Part shown: in pieces, positions 43,701 to 56,397 of the stretch
Position numbering within the stretch: position 1 is the first letter of the stretch
Layout of the letters: every line of letters starts with the position of its first letter
From: Citrus sinensis
Lineage: Eukaryota; Streptophyta; Magnoliopsida; Sapindales; Rutaceae
NCBI RefSeq assembly: GCF_022201045.2
Contig: NC_068564.1
Span: 8,432,001 to 8,496,000 of the forward strand
Length of the DNA: 64,000 bases
Direction: 5' to 3'
Notes under the pieces: generated by a model
What the model saw: the letters and a program-made list of their open reading frames with translations, nothing else
Told to the model about the DNA's origin: nothing
The model's database searches: none
Program-made: the position numbers and the translations under genes

Positions 43701-46472
43701 CAATGTTCAACATGATGAAAATGTCTGGCTGTTCTCCTGACATTATTACATATACTGCAATGCTACATGCTTACAACACTGCAGGTACATGGGCATATTA
43801 TTAAACATCTGATTTCATCAGTTGGTGACTCTAATAACTTGAAACTTCTGAACTGAACTGCTAGAATTCTTTCTTGTTTCAAATTTCTTATCTCAGAGGA
43901 TTGGGAAAAGGCATGTGCACTATTTCTTGAAATGGAGACAAATAATATTGAACCAGATTCTATTGCATGTTCAGCACTGATGAGAGCTTTCAATAAAGGA
44001 GGCCAACCATCCAAGGTTCTTCTTGTTGCGGAGTTTATGAGAGAAAAAGATATCACCTTTTCTGATTCTATTTTCTTTGAAATGGTATTAGCTTGTAGCC
44101 TGTAAGTTCCATCTTTCTGATCTATATTTGTCTACGTGTTTTGTGTAGGCAAGTTAAGCATTCTGCTGTTTTATGCTGTTTCTTCTTATTTGAAATTTTC
44201 TATTTACTGAGTCTTAATATTCTTCTTTATACTGGATTGACCTATTCATTTTAGTAAAGAAATGGTGACCTGCTGTAAGCTAATACAGATATTCCTTATC
44301 AGAGTTCTTTCTTAGCATGTCCTTAATATTTTTGGACTTTTTTTTCTTTTGGAGGATACTTATATAAAGCTTTAAATACTCTACTATGCTACCTGAGCTT
44401 AAAAAACAAAAAGATTGTGACTAGTGAGAGCTGATAGAGTACCACCGTTAATGCTTGTATGTTGATGACGTTCTATCTTTACTTCTTTTTTTAATTTTTC
44501 TTTAGTTTATGTTACCTTCTTTTTGTAGATAAATATAATTTCTTTTGGAATAATTTATGTTTTTCTTCATGTGTATATCCCTTTCAATTTGCTGTGATGA
44601 GCATGCTTGTGATGATAGACCTTCTGTTGTTGATACTGTGTATTGGATACTAACATCTGAACTTTGTTGAAGGTTGCGAGATTGGAAGACAACAATTGAC
44701 CTGATCAAACAGATGGAACCATCATTCCATGTAGTTTCAATAGGACTTCTGAATCAACTTCTACATCTGCTCGGCAAAAGTGGGAGAATTGAATCTATGA
44801 TGAAGGTACTTGATAACTATTTCACACACACATAGATGTTAGGATTGTTTGACTTCAAGAGCTGGCATAAATGTTTCACACAAATTCTGAGCCATTGATT
44901 TCATTGAACTCAATGGTACAGAGGATTTATGAGTTGACAATATTAAACTCTAATTTTTTGACTTTGAATTTCACCTTTAGATTGCATGAGATTAATCCTA
45001 ATACAAACACACACATGCACACATGCACTGAAACTCATATCATTGTCTTTTATTTTCTAACCTTTATGTACGTTGTACTATTCTCTTTTGAAACACACAG
45101 TTGTTCTTCAAGATAGTATCATCAGGTGCTGAAGCCAACTTCAATACTTATTCCATTTTGTTGAAAAATCTTTTGGCTGCTGGAAATTGGAGAAAGTATA
45201 TAGAGGTATTATTTTGTTAGTTTTCTTAAGTTTATTTCAAATTTGTTGTTTAATGCAGCTTTGTTTCTTTTGAAGTTATGCCATCAATATTATACCACAT
45301 GTCAATTTGTTACACAATTGGCAAGGTGGTGAAACACTGGAAAGCATTTAACTAAAGATCAATCTTTTAAAATTTTATGCACTTCTTAATGGATTGGAAG
45401 TCAATATTGTGTGCACAGTTATGTATTGATTGGTAATTCATTCTAGGGTTCAATTAAATGGTCCTTGAGGATGTTAAATCAATTTGATTCCGTAAAGCAA
45501 GAAGGAAATGACCGTGTTTTAGTTGTTGCTGCTTTAATATTCACAATTAAATTGTGAACAATGGAAGTACCATGGTCTAGTGTATTTAATATGACTGTTA
45601 TGTTTGTGGAGACTAGTATGTAATATTTGTTATATTGTTTAATAAAATAATTAATGGTTACTCAATTAAGGGGCATTAGAAATTTAAGAAAATCCAAATG
45701 CAGGTCCTGCAGTGGATGGAGGATGCTGGAATTCAACCTTCTTATGGAATGTTTCGTGATATAGTTTCTTTTGCACAAACAAGGGGCGGAGCTGAATATG
45801 CAGCTATTATTCAAGAAAGAATAGGTAAGCTTATTTTATTTCTGACAAGAAAATCAAAAATTTGTTTCATTCTTTCTGTGTTTCTCCAACTCATGTGAGA
45901 CCTTTTCCCCATCACCATGTCCAGTGCTAAAGCACCCTACTCTTGATGAATTTTGTTTTTCTTTGCTTCTGCAACTGTTGAGGGTATTGAATTTAGAGAG
46001 CCAGACTGTACAAAAAATTTAAAAAGGATTATATGGAGGGAAGGTTGTATGATTTGCATTACAGTAATTCCTTTCAGTTCACACGCCATCCTAAGTCAAT
46101 GAATGGTAGGAAACATGTCCTGCTGTAGTTTCTACCCTCGATGGGAGCCTGTATAATGGTTTTTCCCCATTTCATGTATGCAGAGATGAATTTGTTCAAA
46201 ATCGCAGAAACCAAAGCTGCAGCTGGTTTAAAAGCATCAGCGACTTGCATTAACTTTCTCATGCATTATGGGTTTTATTCTGCCTCAGTATTATGTACTC
46301 TGTACAAATATAGTTCGTGAATTCATTTAAAAGATCACCGAAACATTACAATTCTTGAAAACTCATCTGCTCTTGAAATTCTGCAGAATCCTTGAGAATG
46401 AAATCTGGGGATCCAAGTTTTGACCAACAATCCACGAGTTCCTCTTCTTCCATCGTCACAGTTGATAGCTAG
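40780..46472 (+). CDS. EMB2654: Chloroplast PPR protein, EMB2654/At2g41720 orthologue
   Basis: Ten exons: 40780-41175, 41271-41443, 41537-41642, 42448-43557, 43679-43784, 43897-44101, 44673-44805, 45101-45205, 45704-45824, 46387-46472. All use GT-AG and keep phase, giving 846 residues with stop TAG at 46470-46472. The first 60 or so residues are basic and Ser/Thr/Pro-rich, fitting a plastid transit peptide. Next come the conserved SGLRKSDIP and VEGNRFQKDWSVSEVVERVL segments and WVGRFARKNFP. From about residue 150 there are P-type 35-residue repeats (for example TYNNLINACGSTGNW, VTHNIVLSAYKNG, VSYNALMAAYASHG) to about 790. PPR proteins bind specific organelle RNAs. Arabidopsis EMB2654 is needed for plastid rps12 trans-splicing and embryo development, which I recall from the literature. 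No defect is visible. It neighbours the At2g41710-type AP2 gene, as in Arabidopsis. Its upstream region is duplicated at 745-3265. Confidence 0.93.
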
Positions 46473-47550
46473 ACCAGAAGTGTAAGGACACTCCTTATTA
46501 CAGCAATCTCCAGTCCTGAGAATTGGAGGGAATAAAAGTTGGAGCTCGACAATCCCTAAGCATTATATTAATTCAAAGTAATTTTTTTCCTGAATTTTTG
46601 AATTTGTATTTTGTACAGCAATAACAGAATTCATAAGGGACAATACAAAGTGTTACTTTTACATAAATATTACTATCAATGATGTCTTTCAATCATCACG
46701 TACGTGGCCAGTAAATTCCACTTCATACGGCACTTTTCTGTTTTCTGGCCGCCACAACACCCCCTCCAAAAAAAAAAAAAATAAAAGTCATTTTTGGTAA
46801 AAGCAGGGCCGTTAAATGTGCCTTTTGCAGTAAAAAGGAGTGAGGTGAATAATGAGCTGGACCAGCTAAATTGAATCCAACATAATTATCCTTGGATTCC
46901 GTAGATCCTTAAAGAGAAATAAAATGTCAATTTTGCTTATCCAAGGTCCTATATTTTAACCAATAATTATATTGATAAAGAATTAATTGGTTCAATTAAT
47001 AAAATTTTTAATACAATCAATATTAAAAAAATTGAAAAGAAAAAATATTATATTTTTTAAATTTACACTATTCGGAGTGATTTTCCTTATCAAGATGCAG
47101 TAGTATGCTGAAGAAAATGAAAAAAAAAAGGAAATTAATATTAAGAATAATTTCCTCGTAAATGGTAAATTTCTGTGATTTAGTGTAATGTAATATTTCT
47201 AGGAAAGCAATTTATTTTTAAATTAAAATTTATTTTACATATTGTTAAAATGAATGCATTAAAAAGATGACACCTAGCACTGGCCAAAGAACAAAGAATA
47301 AGCAGGTGTCCTTACCTGGCCCGCCACTGATATGAACATGACTTGCAAAATTTTCAAACCCTGTCAAATGACAAAAAGACCCTCAACCCTATCCTAGCCG
47401 TTATAACCGTTTAGCGCTTTAACCTTCAGAAATTCACAATCCCTAATCTCGTCATTCAAAACAACACCCGAGGATATTTTCGTAAACGTACCTTCACACT
47501 CCGTCACTGTAGTTTTTGCTTGGCAGTCAGCACTTGGAAATCAAAATTAA
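46473..47550. other. Intergenic region between the PPR and AP2 genes
   Basis: It contains a likely PPR polyadenylation signal, then AT-rich sequence to about 47270, then the AP2 promoter and leader. No other gene is visible. Confidence 0.6.
46531..46536 (+). terminator. Likely polyadenylation signal of the PPR gene
   Basis: AATAAA 59 bases after the stop codon, in a suitable position for 3' end formation. Plant signals are degenerate, so this is a suggestion. Confidence 0.45.
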
Positions 47551-47733
47551 ATGAAAACAACACAAAACAAGAACTCAAGTTTAACACGTCCTCGCTCTCC
47601 TCACTCTCACTCGCTTGTTACAGTGTTCATGTGTGATTTTCTCTCTCCTAGGGTTAGGGTTTCTCTGGGTAGAATTGTATTGGATGATGGCGTCTTCTTC
47701 ATCGGATCCTGGGTTGAAACACGAAGTGGGTAG
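47551..47733 (+). promoter_or_regulatory. Possible upstream ORF overlapping the AP2 start
   Basis: An ATG at 47551 opens a 60-codon frame that runs past the main ATG (47684) in another phase and ends at 47733. A second ATG in the same frame lies at 47635. If the transcript starts upstream of 47551, ribosomes would have to skip these ATGs or use leaky scanning to make the AP2 protein. The transcription start is unknown. Confidence 0.4.
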
Positions 47734-50700
47734 TAGCAGTGGCTGTGGTGGCGGTGGTGAAAGTTCAGAGGCAGTGATAGCAAATGATCAGCTGTTACTT
47801 TACAGAGGATTAAAGAAAGCAAAGAAAGAGAGAGGCTGCACTGCTAAAGAACGCATCAGTAGGATGCCTCCTTGTACTGCTGGTAAACGCAGCTCCATTT
47901 ATCGTGGAGTCACCAGGTCGGTTTTTAACATTCACTTGCTCTTTATATATGTCATTTTTTGGAATTATACATGTATGTTTAGAGGTAAGTGATTGCTTTG
48001 ATGGGCTGGTGTATTTTTTGCTTTGTTTTTTGAAAGAGGTGTTTAATTGATGGGGGTTGTTGTGAAATTGGAACAGATATGCTTTGTTCGATTATATGGT
48101 TGGCAAGTTCATGAATTCGAAGACTTGGGTTCTTTGGTGGAGTTCATGAACGCTTTGTATGATAGAAGTGAACTGATTAGTTAGATGGGTTGTCTTATAT
48201 GGAAAGGCTAATTTTGTTGACTATTCATGATTTCGTCTGATGTTATGTTTGATATAAACCTGATTGACTCAGAAGCCTGTTTGTGTAATGTTGCCTGGTT
48301 TTATAAGTGTTCATTACGGTGGTTGCAGAATTAAAGGAACCTTCACAAGGATGTCGAATGATTACTTATGAGATTAGCAAAAGCAGCGTGATTTTAAGCT
48401 TTTAAATAGGAAAAAAATGTAGAAACAAAGGATAAAAGGAGAAAGACTTGAGAGAACTACTCAGTGCCAACTGTATTAGGTCAGCTATGTTGTCTGCCAA
48501 ATCTTGTTTGTGGATGATAAGGATGTTTGTGTCTGATTAATTTGGATCCCCTTTTCATCTCTGTTAGTCTTCAGCTGTTAGTTTTCTTTGATTAGAAACA
48601 TCTGGCCATGTCATGGCAATTCAGCTGTGTGTTATTGTCGTACTTTCATTACACTAAGTACATATGTTAGAAATTGCTTATCTTCTTCAACTGCTGTTGA
48701 TGTTAAAATTTGTAATCCTTTGAGACATTGAATAATGCTCTGGTTTCCATATTCATAAACATCAGACATAGATGGACTGGGCGTTATGAAGCTCACCTTT
48801 GGGATAAAAGTACATGGAATCAGAATCAGAATAAGAAGGGAAAGCAAGGTTCTTTCTCTCACTCCATGCACATTTGTTATAATATATGCCACTCGTTAAT
48901 CTAACAGGTTTATCCTTTAAACTGATTCTGCTTTTTCCTCTTTAATTTGCATGGAATGCTTGGTGAATAATCACTACGACAGTGTACTTGGGTAAGTCAT
49001 GGCTTGATATACTTATATTTTGAACTTTCTAATGCCTTTAGTATTCTATGCCAGGATATCAACTAATATATATTTACAGGAGCATATGACGATGAAGAGG
49101 CTGCAGCGAGAGCATATGATCTTGCTGCCTTAAAGTATTGGGGCCCTGGGACACTAATCAATTTTCCAGTGAGAGAACTATTCTTTGAACCTCTTCACTT
49201 TGCAGGAAAATAGGCAATCGTTATATCCGATATCTTCGCCCCTTGGCAAAACAAATGCATAATAGTTGTTTTTTCTTTTTTACTTTATTTTTGTATAGTT
49301 GATGGCATGAGAATTTCTTCTTTATTTCTTTTTAAATACCATCATTTATCAATAATGATTAACCGTTGGATTTTTACGAATATGGCGTTTTGGATTTCCT
49401 TCCTATCCAAAGAATATATAAGCCGGCTTAAATTCAATATATGGAAAAGGGATTTTTCTTATAACAATTAGCTGCCTTAAAAGGTTAAAAAAAAAAAAAA
49501 GGTGTGTTTGTTTTTTCATGGTATTTAAGGAAATAATTTATATTGCACTATGGAACTCCCATGTCCACCAATTCATGTTTGATTGTTTCTTGAAGGTTAC
49601 TGATTATACAAGAGATCTTGAAGAGATGCAGAATGTCTCAAGAGAGGACTACCTTGCTTCTCTTCGAAGGTATGTACATGGTTTGAAATGTGTATGCATG
49701 GTCTGGACTATGTGCCCTGGTAGTAAAATTACACTGTTGCTTATACTAGATGTCCGTTGCAGAAAAAGCAGCGGTTTCTCGAGAGGAATCTCCAAATATC
49801 GTGGACTCTCCAGGTATCTTAGTAGCACAAATTAGACTTTTATTTGCCTAAGTTATACTAAGAATTACATAAAGTATTTGTCCATGTAGTAACTAAAGAT
49901 GTTAATCTGAGCTTCTGTTTTGTTTTGGCTATTACAAAATAGTCGATGGGACTCCTCACTTGCTCGTATGGCTGGTTCAGAATACTTCAATAATGCACAT
50001 TATGGTAAGCTCTGGTTATAGAACTTCGACTTCTAATCAAGATTGTTAAGTTATAAAATAAAATCCTCGTTGGTTAGATACTAGCTAGCCAAATTAATGG
50101 TTTAGCCTTTCCTTGTTCAAGTTTTTCCAGTTACTGACATTTGATGATTCTATCTCACTTACAGGTGCAGCTGATGATCCATCAACAGAAAGTGAATATT
50201 TAGGTGGCTTTTGCATTGACAGAAAAATTGATCTAACAAGCTACATCAAGTGGTGGGGGCCGAACAAAACTCGTCAAGCAGATTCTGCCAAGAAATCATT
50301 GGAAGAGGGAAAACATGCTTATGCCGAAGACATCAGTAGTGAACTCAAGAAATCAGAATGGGAGATCCGACCTACTGAACCATACCAGATGCCCCGTTTA
50401 GGCGTGTCTCCTGGTGGAAAGAAGCATAAAGGGTCTGCTGTATCAGCTTTGAGCATCCTGTCAAAATCAACTGCCTACAAGAACTTCCAAGAGAAAGCAT
50501 TGAAAAAGCAAGACAGCAACACTGATAATGACGAAAATGAGAACAAAAATATTGTTAACAAAATGGACTATGGTAAGGCTGTTGAGAAATCAACGGGTCA
50601 TGATGGTAGGAGTGAGAGACTTGGAGCTGCACTTGGAATGACTGGGGGATTGTCTCTTCAGCGAAATGCATTCCCATTAGCTCCTTTCTTGTCTGCACCA

Positions 50701-51361
50701 CTTCTGACCAACTATAACACCATTGATCCCTTGGTAGACCCCATCCTGTGGTCATCTCTAGTTCCTGCTCTTCCTACTGGGCTACCTCGTAACTCAGAGG
50801 TTGGTATACTCACCATTAAATCATTACTTTCCTTCCAAGAAATATTTTAAGAGGTACTGCTGAACAATATAGCTTATTAATTACATAATTGCTTTGTAAT
50901 ATTTTCCTGCACAATCTATTTTTAAAAAATTTCTAAAAACTGGAATAATTTAAAACATTCCTGAATCAGTATGGAGAGGCCTTTTGGTGTAGAAATTAGA
51001 GAAGCGCTGTTAGATAACAATTTTCAATTAACTTCCCAGTGAAACTATAGCATTTTGTTCAACGCTTTTACCAGAGCAATATCATCGCAGGATCTCAAGC
51101 AAGCATCTTTTTAATAGATAAGAACCAAATGCTTTGTTTCTATACAGCAGGGACAGTAACTGAAAATGTTCCTCGGTTATCTGAAACAATTATCCTATTT
51201 CGCCATGAGTCTTGTGTGTTTATCAGTGGTGACGTACTGAAAAGTCTCATTCCTAATTCTAGTTTCTTCACAACACTTATGAAAAAAAATTAAATATTGC
51301 AATGCAGGTTACGAAGACTGAGAGCAGTTCAACATATACTTTCTTTCGGCCAGAGGAGTGA
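47684..51361 (+). CDS. AP2-family transcription factor, At2g41710 orthologue
   Basis: Nine exons: 47684-47916, 48766-48848, 48983-48991, 49080-49168, 49596-49669, 49763-49813, 49943-50004, 50165-50799, 51308-51361. They keep phase and give 429 residues, stop TGA 51359-51361. Exon 3 is a 9-base micro-exon coding the end of V, then Y, L and the first base of G, a trait of AP2/WRI1-like genes. After a Ser/Gly-rich start comes [20 protein letters not shown]. Then follows AP2 repeat 1 ([51 protein letters not shown]), the linker [20 protein letters not shown], and a reduced second repeat ([20 protein letters not shown]). The C-terminal half ([12 protein letters not shown] onward) is specific to this subfamily. 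It acts in the nucleus as a DNA-binding regulator; the exact targets are unknown to me. Two tandem ATGs (47684, 47687) could start it. Confidence 0.92.
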
Positions 51362-52660
51362 ATTGATGGTGTACTTCCTTGTGTCCTATAATTTGGTGGA
51401 AAGGCATAACTCCTGTCTGGGAGGTTTTGGCACTCAACAGCGACAATATGTAGCAAAAGAAGGCAAAAAGTGCTTGAACAGCCCGTGCTTTATTTGGAAT
51501 GAAACCTAATTTTGCTGGCTTGGCTATCATGGGGGCTTCGGAGACTAGTGCGGAGAACACATTAATCTGTAAATTTATAACCTATTATGTTGTATTTGAG
51601 GTTTTTAAACATAATTGTCAACAGCTGGTGTATGAGTTTCGATAATGTATCAAAAGGTTGGGTGAGTGCCTGAGTGGTTTTTCGTTTGAACTTAAAATAC
51701 TTGCTGTTTCTTTTTCGTTAATATTCTGTGTAGAGAAATGACAAGATATTACCCTGAAACACTTTGTGCAGATGTTTTTCTTTATTTCATGTTTAAACAT
51801 TGTATGCAAATAATAATAATAATAAGATTTTCCTATTGTGCTTTACAGGAATGATAATAGAATTGTTGTGGATTCTTAGATTTAAATATTTTAATCTCTA
51901 CCATGATTTTAATTTGATGGTAAATAATTAATGAATCAATAATAAGCATTAGATAATATTTAGGCCACACATAAATTTAGGTTTATAGATAGATTTTTAT
52001 TTTTAGTTAATTTATAAATATTTTCTAAATAACTAATGTTTATACATATAAGATCGAATCCTTAGTAATTAATAAAAGAGTTCATAGACCCACTGAATTT
52101 GAAGTAACATTCCTTATTATAATATCCTTTAATCTTGACTCTTTTTTGTTTTTGACTTTTTGTCGTTGTCTTGTGTTGCCTTTCTTTATGCGTATCCCAT
52201 TTTCCATCCTCTCTTGAATAGATATGAATCAATTTAAATTTTAAATAGATTTAATATGTAAATTTGATAGGATTGAGAAAAAAGACCCAGGCCGACTCAG
52301 CCTAGGCCCGCGGCCTTGAAACTCAACCCATACATGGGCCCAAAACCACAAAACCCATACAGATTAAACCTGAATAAGAGCCTAGGGCCTTTAAATTTAT
52401 AAATAAAAATAAATTAAATTTAAATAAAATATTAAATTAATTTTTTATTAGTATTTTTGATTTAGTATATTGTGTTACTAATATTTTGTGTATTAGACGA
52501 TTGTTTATTTAGCATTTAAGTTGTTTGTTTCTTTCCACTTAAAAAGTCTAAAAAAACACTTTTATATTTGTGCCCTTACAAATTTTAAATATAAAATAAA
52601 TAATAAATATTTCAAGGAACATAAATAAGATAGTATTTCATCATAACAGAAATCATGTTC
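51362..52660. other. 3' region of the AP2 gene and AT-rich intergenic DNA
   Basis: The first few hundred bases are the likely 3' UTR. Beyond 51830 the sequence is AT-rich without genes. A GC-rich islet at 52287-52345 (ggccgactcagcctaggccc) is probably a transposon scrap similar in character to the islets at 53785 and 55720. Confidence 0.5.
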
Positions 52661-52669
52661 AAATGGATA

Positions 52670-53200
52670 TTACCCTTTAATATTCTAAATTAGAGAATGT
52701 TAAATAATTTTGATGTAGTTTATAATGTATTATATGAAAAATATTCAAAAAATTTGTAAAGATAATTAAAGATAAGTTGAAAATATAAAAAAGATAAAAA
52801 ATAATAATAATAATCTGGTGCTATATTATCAATTATCATAAGTTATAGAGATGAATAATAATGCTAATTAGTAAGTTTAACTAAGTAATTATGAAAATAT
52901 TTATTTAAATAGGGTTATTTTTTGTTAATATTTGTTTCTAGATTTTTGGACAATATTTTTTTCCATATGTCATTTAAATTTTTTAGATTGTTCAAGTGAG
53001 TACAACCCCTTAATATTCTAAATTGAAGAATGTAAATTACTTTTATTGTAGTTTATAATGTATTATGTGAAAAATATTCAAAAAATTAGTAAAGATAAAT
53101 AATGTTAATTTGAACAATATAAAAAGATAAAAAAAATAATAATCTACTAATATGTTATCAATTATCATAAGTTATGGAGATGAATAATAATCTACTACTA
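52670..53200. repeat. Direct duplication, two about 200-bp copies
   Basis: Copy 1 at about 52670-52870 and copy 2 at about 52995-53200 share ttaatattctaaatt, agtttataatgtattat, gaaaaatattcaaaaaatt and atcaattatcataagttat, with divergence. Noncoding. Confidence 0.65.
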
Positions 53201-54087
53201 TAAATAACAGCTATAACAGCTTCTCGAACGTGCATTTCACACGCGTTCATAAGCAAAGCCAAAACGGCAATGAAATCGTGCCGTTTTGATCAAAATGTGA
53301 TGTGATGGTCGGCTATCACATGTTAGGCACGTGACTTACTTAAAAGGCTTTGGATGACATTCTCGATAATATCGGTTTGGCTTTAAAGATCTTAGGACAA
53401 CATGACATATAGAAAAAATGTCAGACATTGACTTGCTAGTCAGTTGGATTTGAGTTCTTATTCAGCACAAACCCTAAACCCCACTGAGTGTCACCTTCAC
53501 CGCCAGTGGCGGTTAGTTGTTGGTGCTTAAATTTTACGCACCAAACTTCAACAATTACTTTTCACGGATAAACTTAATTATGACGCAACAAAATAATCAG
53601 TTTCCTAAACACTAAATTCAAATTAGAGACATCATCCAACGACTATTTATTTTCCCCGCATGCATCAAATGTATATAATTTATTCATTAAAATCATGATA
53701 TCAATTATTTATTTAATAAATTATAAATATAAATCAATTATAGATTTTTTTAAAGTTAAGAATTAAATGAATTTAAAAAATTCAATTTCAAATTATTTGT
53801 GCCGGCCCAACCCACCAAAGCAACGCTTGTGCGTGCTCGTGCTCGTGTCCTGCTGTGCCTACTATGTGTTTTGCATCGTGTTGTATCGTGCCTAAATTGT
53901 TTTGCTTAGGGCCAGTTCGGCACACGTACCGTGCCCATTCGTACTGTGCCCACACGTGACATGTCATGGGCTATGCCATGCCTAAGAAAAAAAATCCAAT
54001 AAGTTTTTTTTTTAATTTTTTAAGAGCGCATGCTAAGCTGTTGGTGTACTTTTTTTCAAATCTATGTACTTTTTCTTAGGTCTATGA
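53201..54087. other. Noncoding region with a GC-rich transposon-like islet
   Basis: 53785-53985 is rich in cgtgctcgtgctcgtgtcc and cgtaccgtgcccattcgt style repeats, the same style as at 55713-55930, and both follow the same AT-rich lead-in. They look like fragments of one non-autonomous DNA transposon family; the superfamily was not fixed. No gene. Confidence 0.45.
53690..53800. repeat. Direct repeat, partner about 55545-55655
   Basis: About 110 bp beginning near tcatgatatcaattatttat and ending near tcaaattatttgt is repeated with few changes at 55545-55655. The copies bracket the SIRE-like LTR. Confidence 0.65.
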
Positions 54088-55267
54088 TGTTAGCCTATAG
54101 GGCTATAAATGTTGATTTTGATGATAACAAACCACATATTTTGGATAAATAAAGATTTACACATTGTGCTTTTATAACAAGAATATGATTTTTTTATGAA
54201 ATTAGTTGTTTTTCAAGATGTGGACTAAAATGAAAGAGTTTTGCCATCTTTGATTTTAATAAATATTGTTTTGAATTTCATATTTGGACTTATTTGAAAA
54301 TATTTAAATATTTTGGGCCACTCAATAATTTCACATATTTTGGGCTATATCATAATTTCATAAAGTTTTGTGATTAATAAAGCATTATTTAAAAATTCTG
54401 AAATTGGACTCATTTGTAAAATTTTCATAACGTTTTGGGTCATAATACAGTTATATAAAGTTTTGGGATAAAACTATAATTTTAGAAAATAGTTCACTGT
54501 AACAGTCACTGTAGCAAGTGGCTAACTGGATTTGACAAGCAGTAGACCGAATTTTGGGCAGTAGCTTACTGGAATGAAAGCGGCTATCCGGATTTCAAAA
54601 AGGTCATACCGGATATTCTAAAATTCAAATATTTACTGTAACGGTAACATAAAAGTGGCTAACGGATTCCGAAAACGGCAAGCCGGTTATCATCAGAAAA
54701 CACATAATGGATAGTTTTTTTGCTCAAACTATATAAACTCAAATATAATTCATTTTCAAGTCCTCTTGCAAGCAAAAACAAAAAGCACAAAACATATATT
54801 GAGCTCTCATTTTCGCAAATCATTACACATTAAATCATTTTTGTTCTTCAACTTGTATGTCTACTCTTTAAGAGAGTTTTTGTTGAAATTTCATTTCCTC
54901 ATCAAATTTGTAAGTGTTTAAGTGTGTGAGACACTTGAGTGAAGAGATTGGAAGATAATCTCTTTGTTGTAAAGATTCATTGACACCTTAGAAGTCAATT
55001 GTAAGCATTTGAAGCCTTGGAAGGCTTAGATAGTGAAATCCTCAAGCTTGGGTTGCTTGGAGGCGTGGACGTAGGCGGGGATTGCCGAACCACGTAAAAA
55101 TCTTTGTGTTTGTTTTCTCTTCCCTTACTCATTTATTATTGTGCTTTCATTGAATTTATTGTTTTCGAATTTATTAAGGCATTAGATTGGATTGTTGTGT
55201 GGTTTGGTTAGAATAAGTTTTAAAATACCAATACACCCCCCTCTTAGGTTGCATAACTTGTATTTCA
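54088..55267 (+). mobile_element. Solo LTR of a SIRE/Maximus-like copia element, copy 1
   Basis: It begins TGTTAGCCTATAGGG, then ttgattttgatgataacaaa, and ends with the caatacacccccctcttagg...TATTTCA signature of this clade. Length 1180 bp. Flanks tatga (54083-54087) and tatgc (55268-55272) agree in four of five bases. No internal region is attached. Confidence 0.75.
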
Positions 55268-55939
55268 TATGCCTTTATGCAAATTTAATAGAATAAAAAA
55301 TTCAAAACTCAAGTCCATATTTAATAATAATAAACTAATAATAATAATAAAATATAATATTAATTACTAAATTTGACCTTATAATATTAGAATTTTTTTA
55401 ATACTTAACAACAATAATAATAATATTTTTTTCTCATAGGTTAATTTAATTGCTAACTTGAACTTACATAGAGTTATAAATCATAATTTACAATAATAGT
55501 AATGCATATTTATAAAATCATGATATTGATAATTTTATTCATTAAAATCATTATATCAATTATTTATTTAATAAATTATAAATATAACTCAATTATAGAT
55601 TTTTTAAACTAAGAATTAAATGAATTTAAAAATTCAATTTCAAATTATTTGTAAAATCATAAAATTTTAAGTTTACTTTCATTAAAAAAATAAAACGTGC
55701 TTATTGCGGGTTTTTTTTATCGTGTCATGCTTAGCCCATCTTTAATCATGCTGTGCTTTTAAGGCCCGCGTGCCTAAAATTCTAAGCCCGGCACGGCCCA
55801 TGTGCGTGCCATGCCGTGCCGCGTGCCCCACCAAAACATGCTCGTGTCGTGCCGTGCCATGTGCCCCACCCAAACGTGCTCGTGTCGTGTCGTGCCATGT
55901 GCCGTCCGGCCCACTGGCCATCTCTAACTATATATATAA
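55268..55939. other. AT-rich spacer and GC-rich transposon-like islet
   Basis: It contains the second member of the 110-bp direct repeat (55545-55655) and the GC-rich islet 55713-55930, made of variants of gctcgtgtcgtgccgtgcca and ending gtccggcccactggccatct. That ending resembles hAT-type termini. The reading frames in the islet are repeat artefacts. Confidence 0.45.
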
Positions 55940-56395
55940 TTGCCCCAACATAACATACACCGCCTTCACACACACAACACAATTGCAACACTACTTGATT
56001 GGCAAGCAACCGAGAGAGTTTTCAAGTCCTACGTTTTTCAGTTCCCAAATTCTTCTCTCATTCATCAACCAAAACCTACCCACCAAAAATCTTCTTAACC
56101 CATCTGATTCAATCTCGATTTTTGATTTCGTCGATCACTTTTTGTTTCCCAGAACACTAACACAATGCCTCCTCACGTTGGATTAAGATTTTATTCAATG
56201 GAACAGGAACTGTTGGAGTTCTATATCCTTTACCATTAGAGAAATGGCGACAGATCGTGATCTGGGAGCCTAGAGTAATTTCGATTGTTCATCTTCTTAT
56301 ATTGTTAAGGTATGATTTTCTAGATTACAAATTCTTATGTATTATATGAGATCGATCCTGAAAGTTTTTTGAGAAAAACTGATTTTTAACCAACA
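55940..56395 (+). repeat. Probable 5' LTR end of the right-hand copia element
   Basis: Sequence ending aaccaaca at 56395, three bases before a perfect copia PBS. The left edge is uncertain; TG at 55940 is one candidate. It contains a NAC-like gene scrap (56165-56239). Confidence 0.4.
56165..56239 (+). pseudogene. NAC-domain N-terminal fragment
   Basis: An ATG at 56165 opens a 24-codon frame containing GLRFYSMEQELLEFYIL, which resembles the NAC subdomain A start (GFRFxPTxEELxxYYL). It stops at TAG (56237-56239) and nothing of NAC subdomains B-E follows. The CT/CA-rich sequence before it looks like a plant 5' UTR. It lies just before a retrotransposon PBS, so it may be host sequence caught in the element, or a chance resemblance. 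Confidence 0.4.
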
Positions 56396-56397
56396 AT

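Noticed and set aside
47615-47683. An N-terminal extension of the AP2 protein from 47615
   Set aside because: The frame is open upstream but begins at a TTG; the first ATG in frame is 47684, and the family protein starts MASS-like.
55770-56186. A 138-residue Cys/Pro-rich protein
   Set aside because: Its first third is the GC-rich repeat islet and the rest is a UTR-like CT-rich stretch; no domain.
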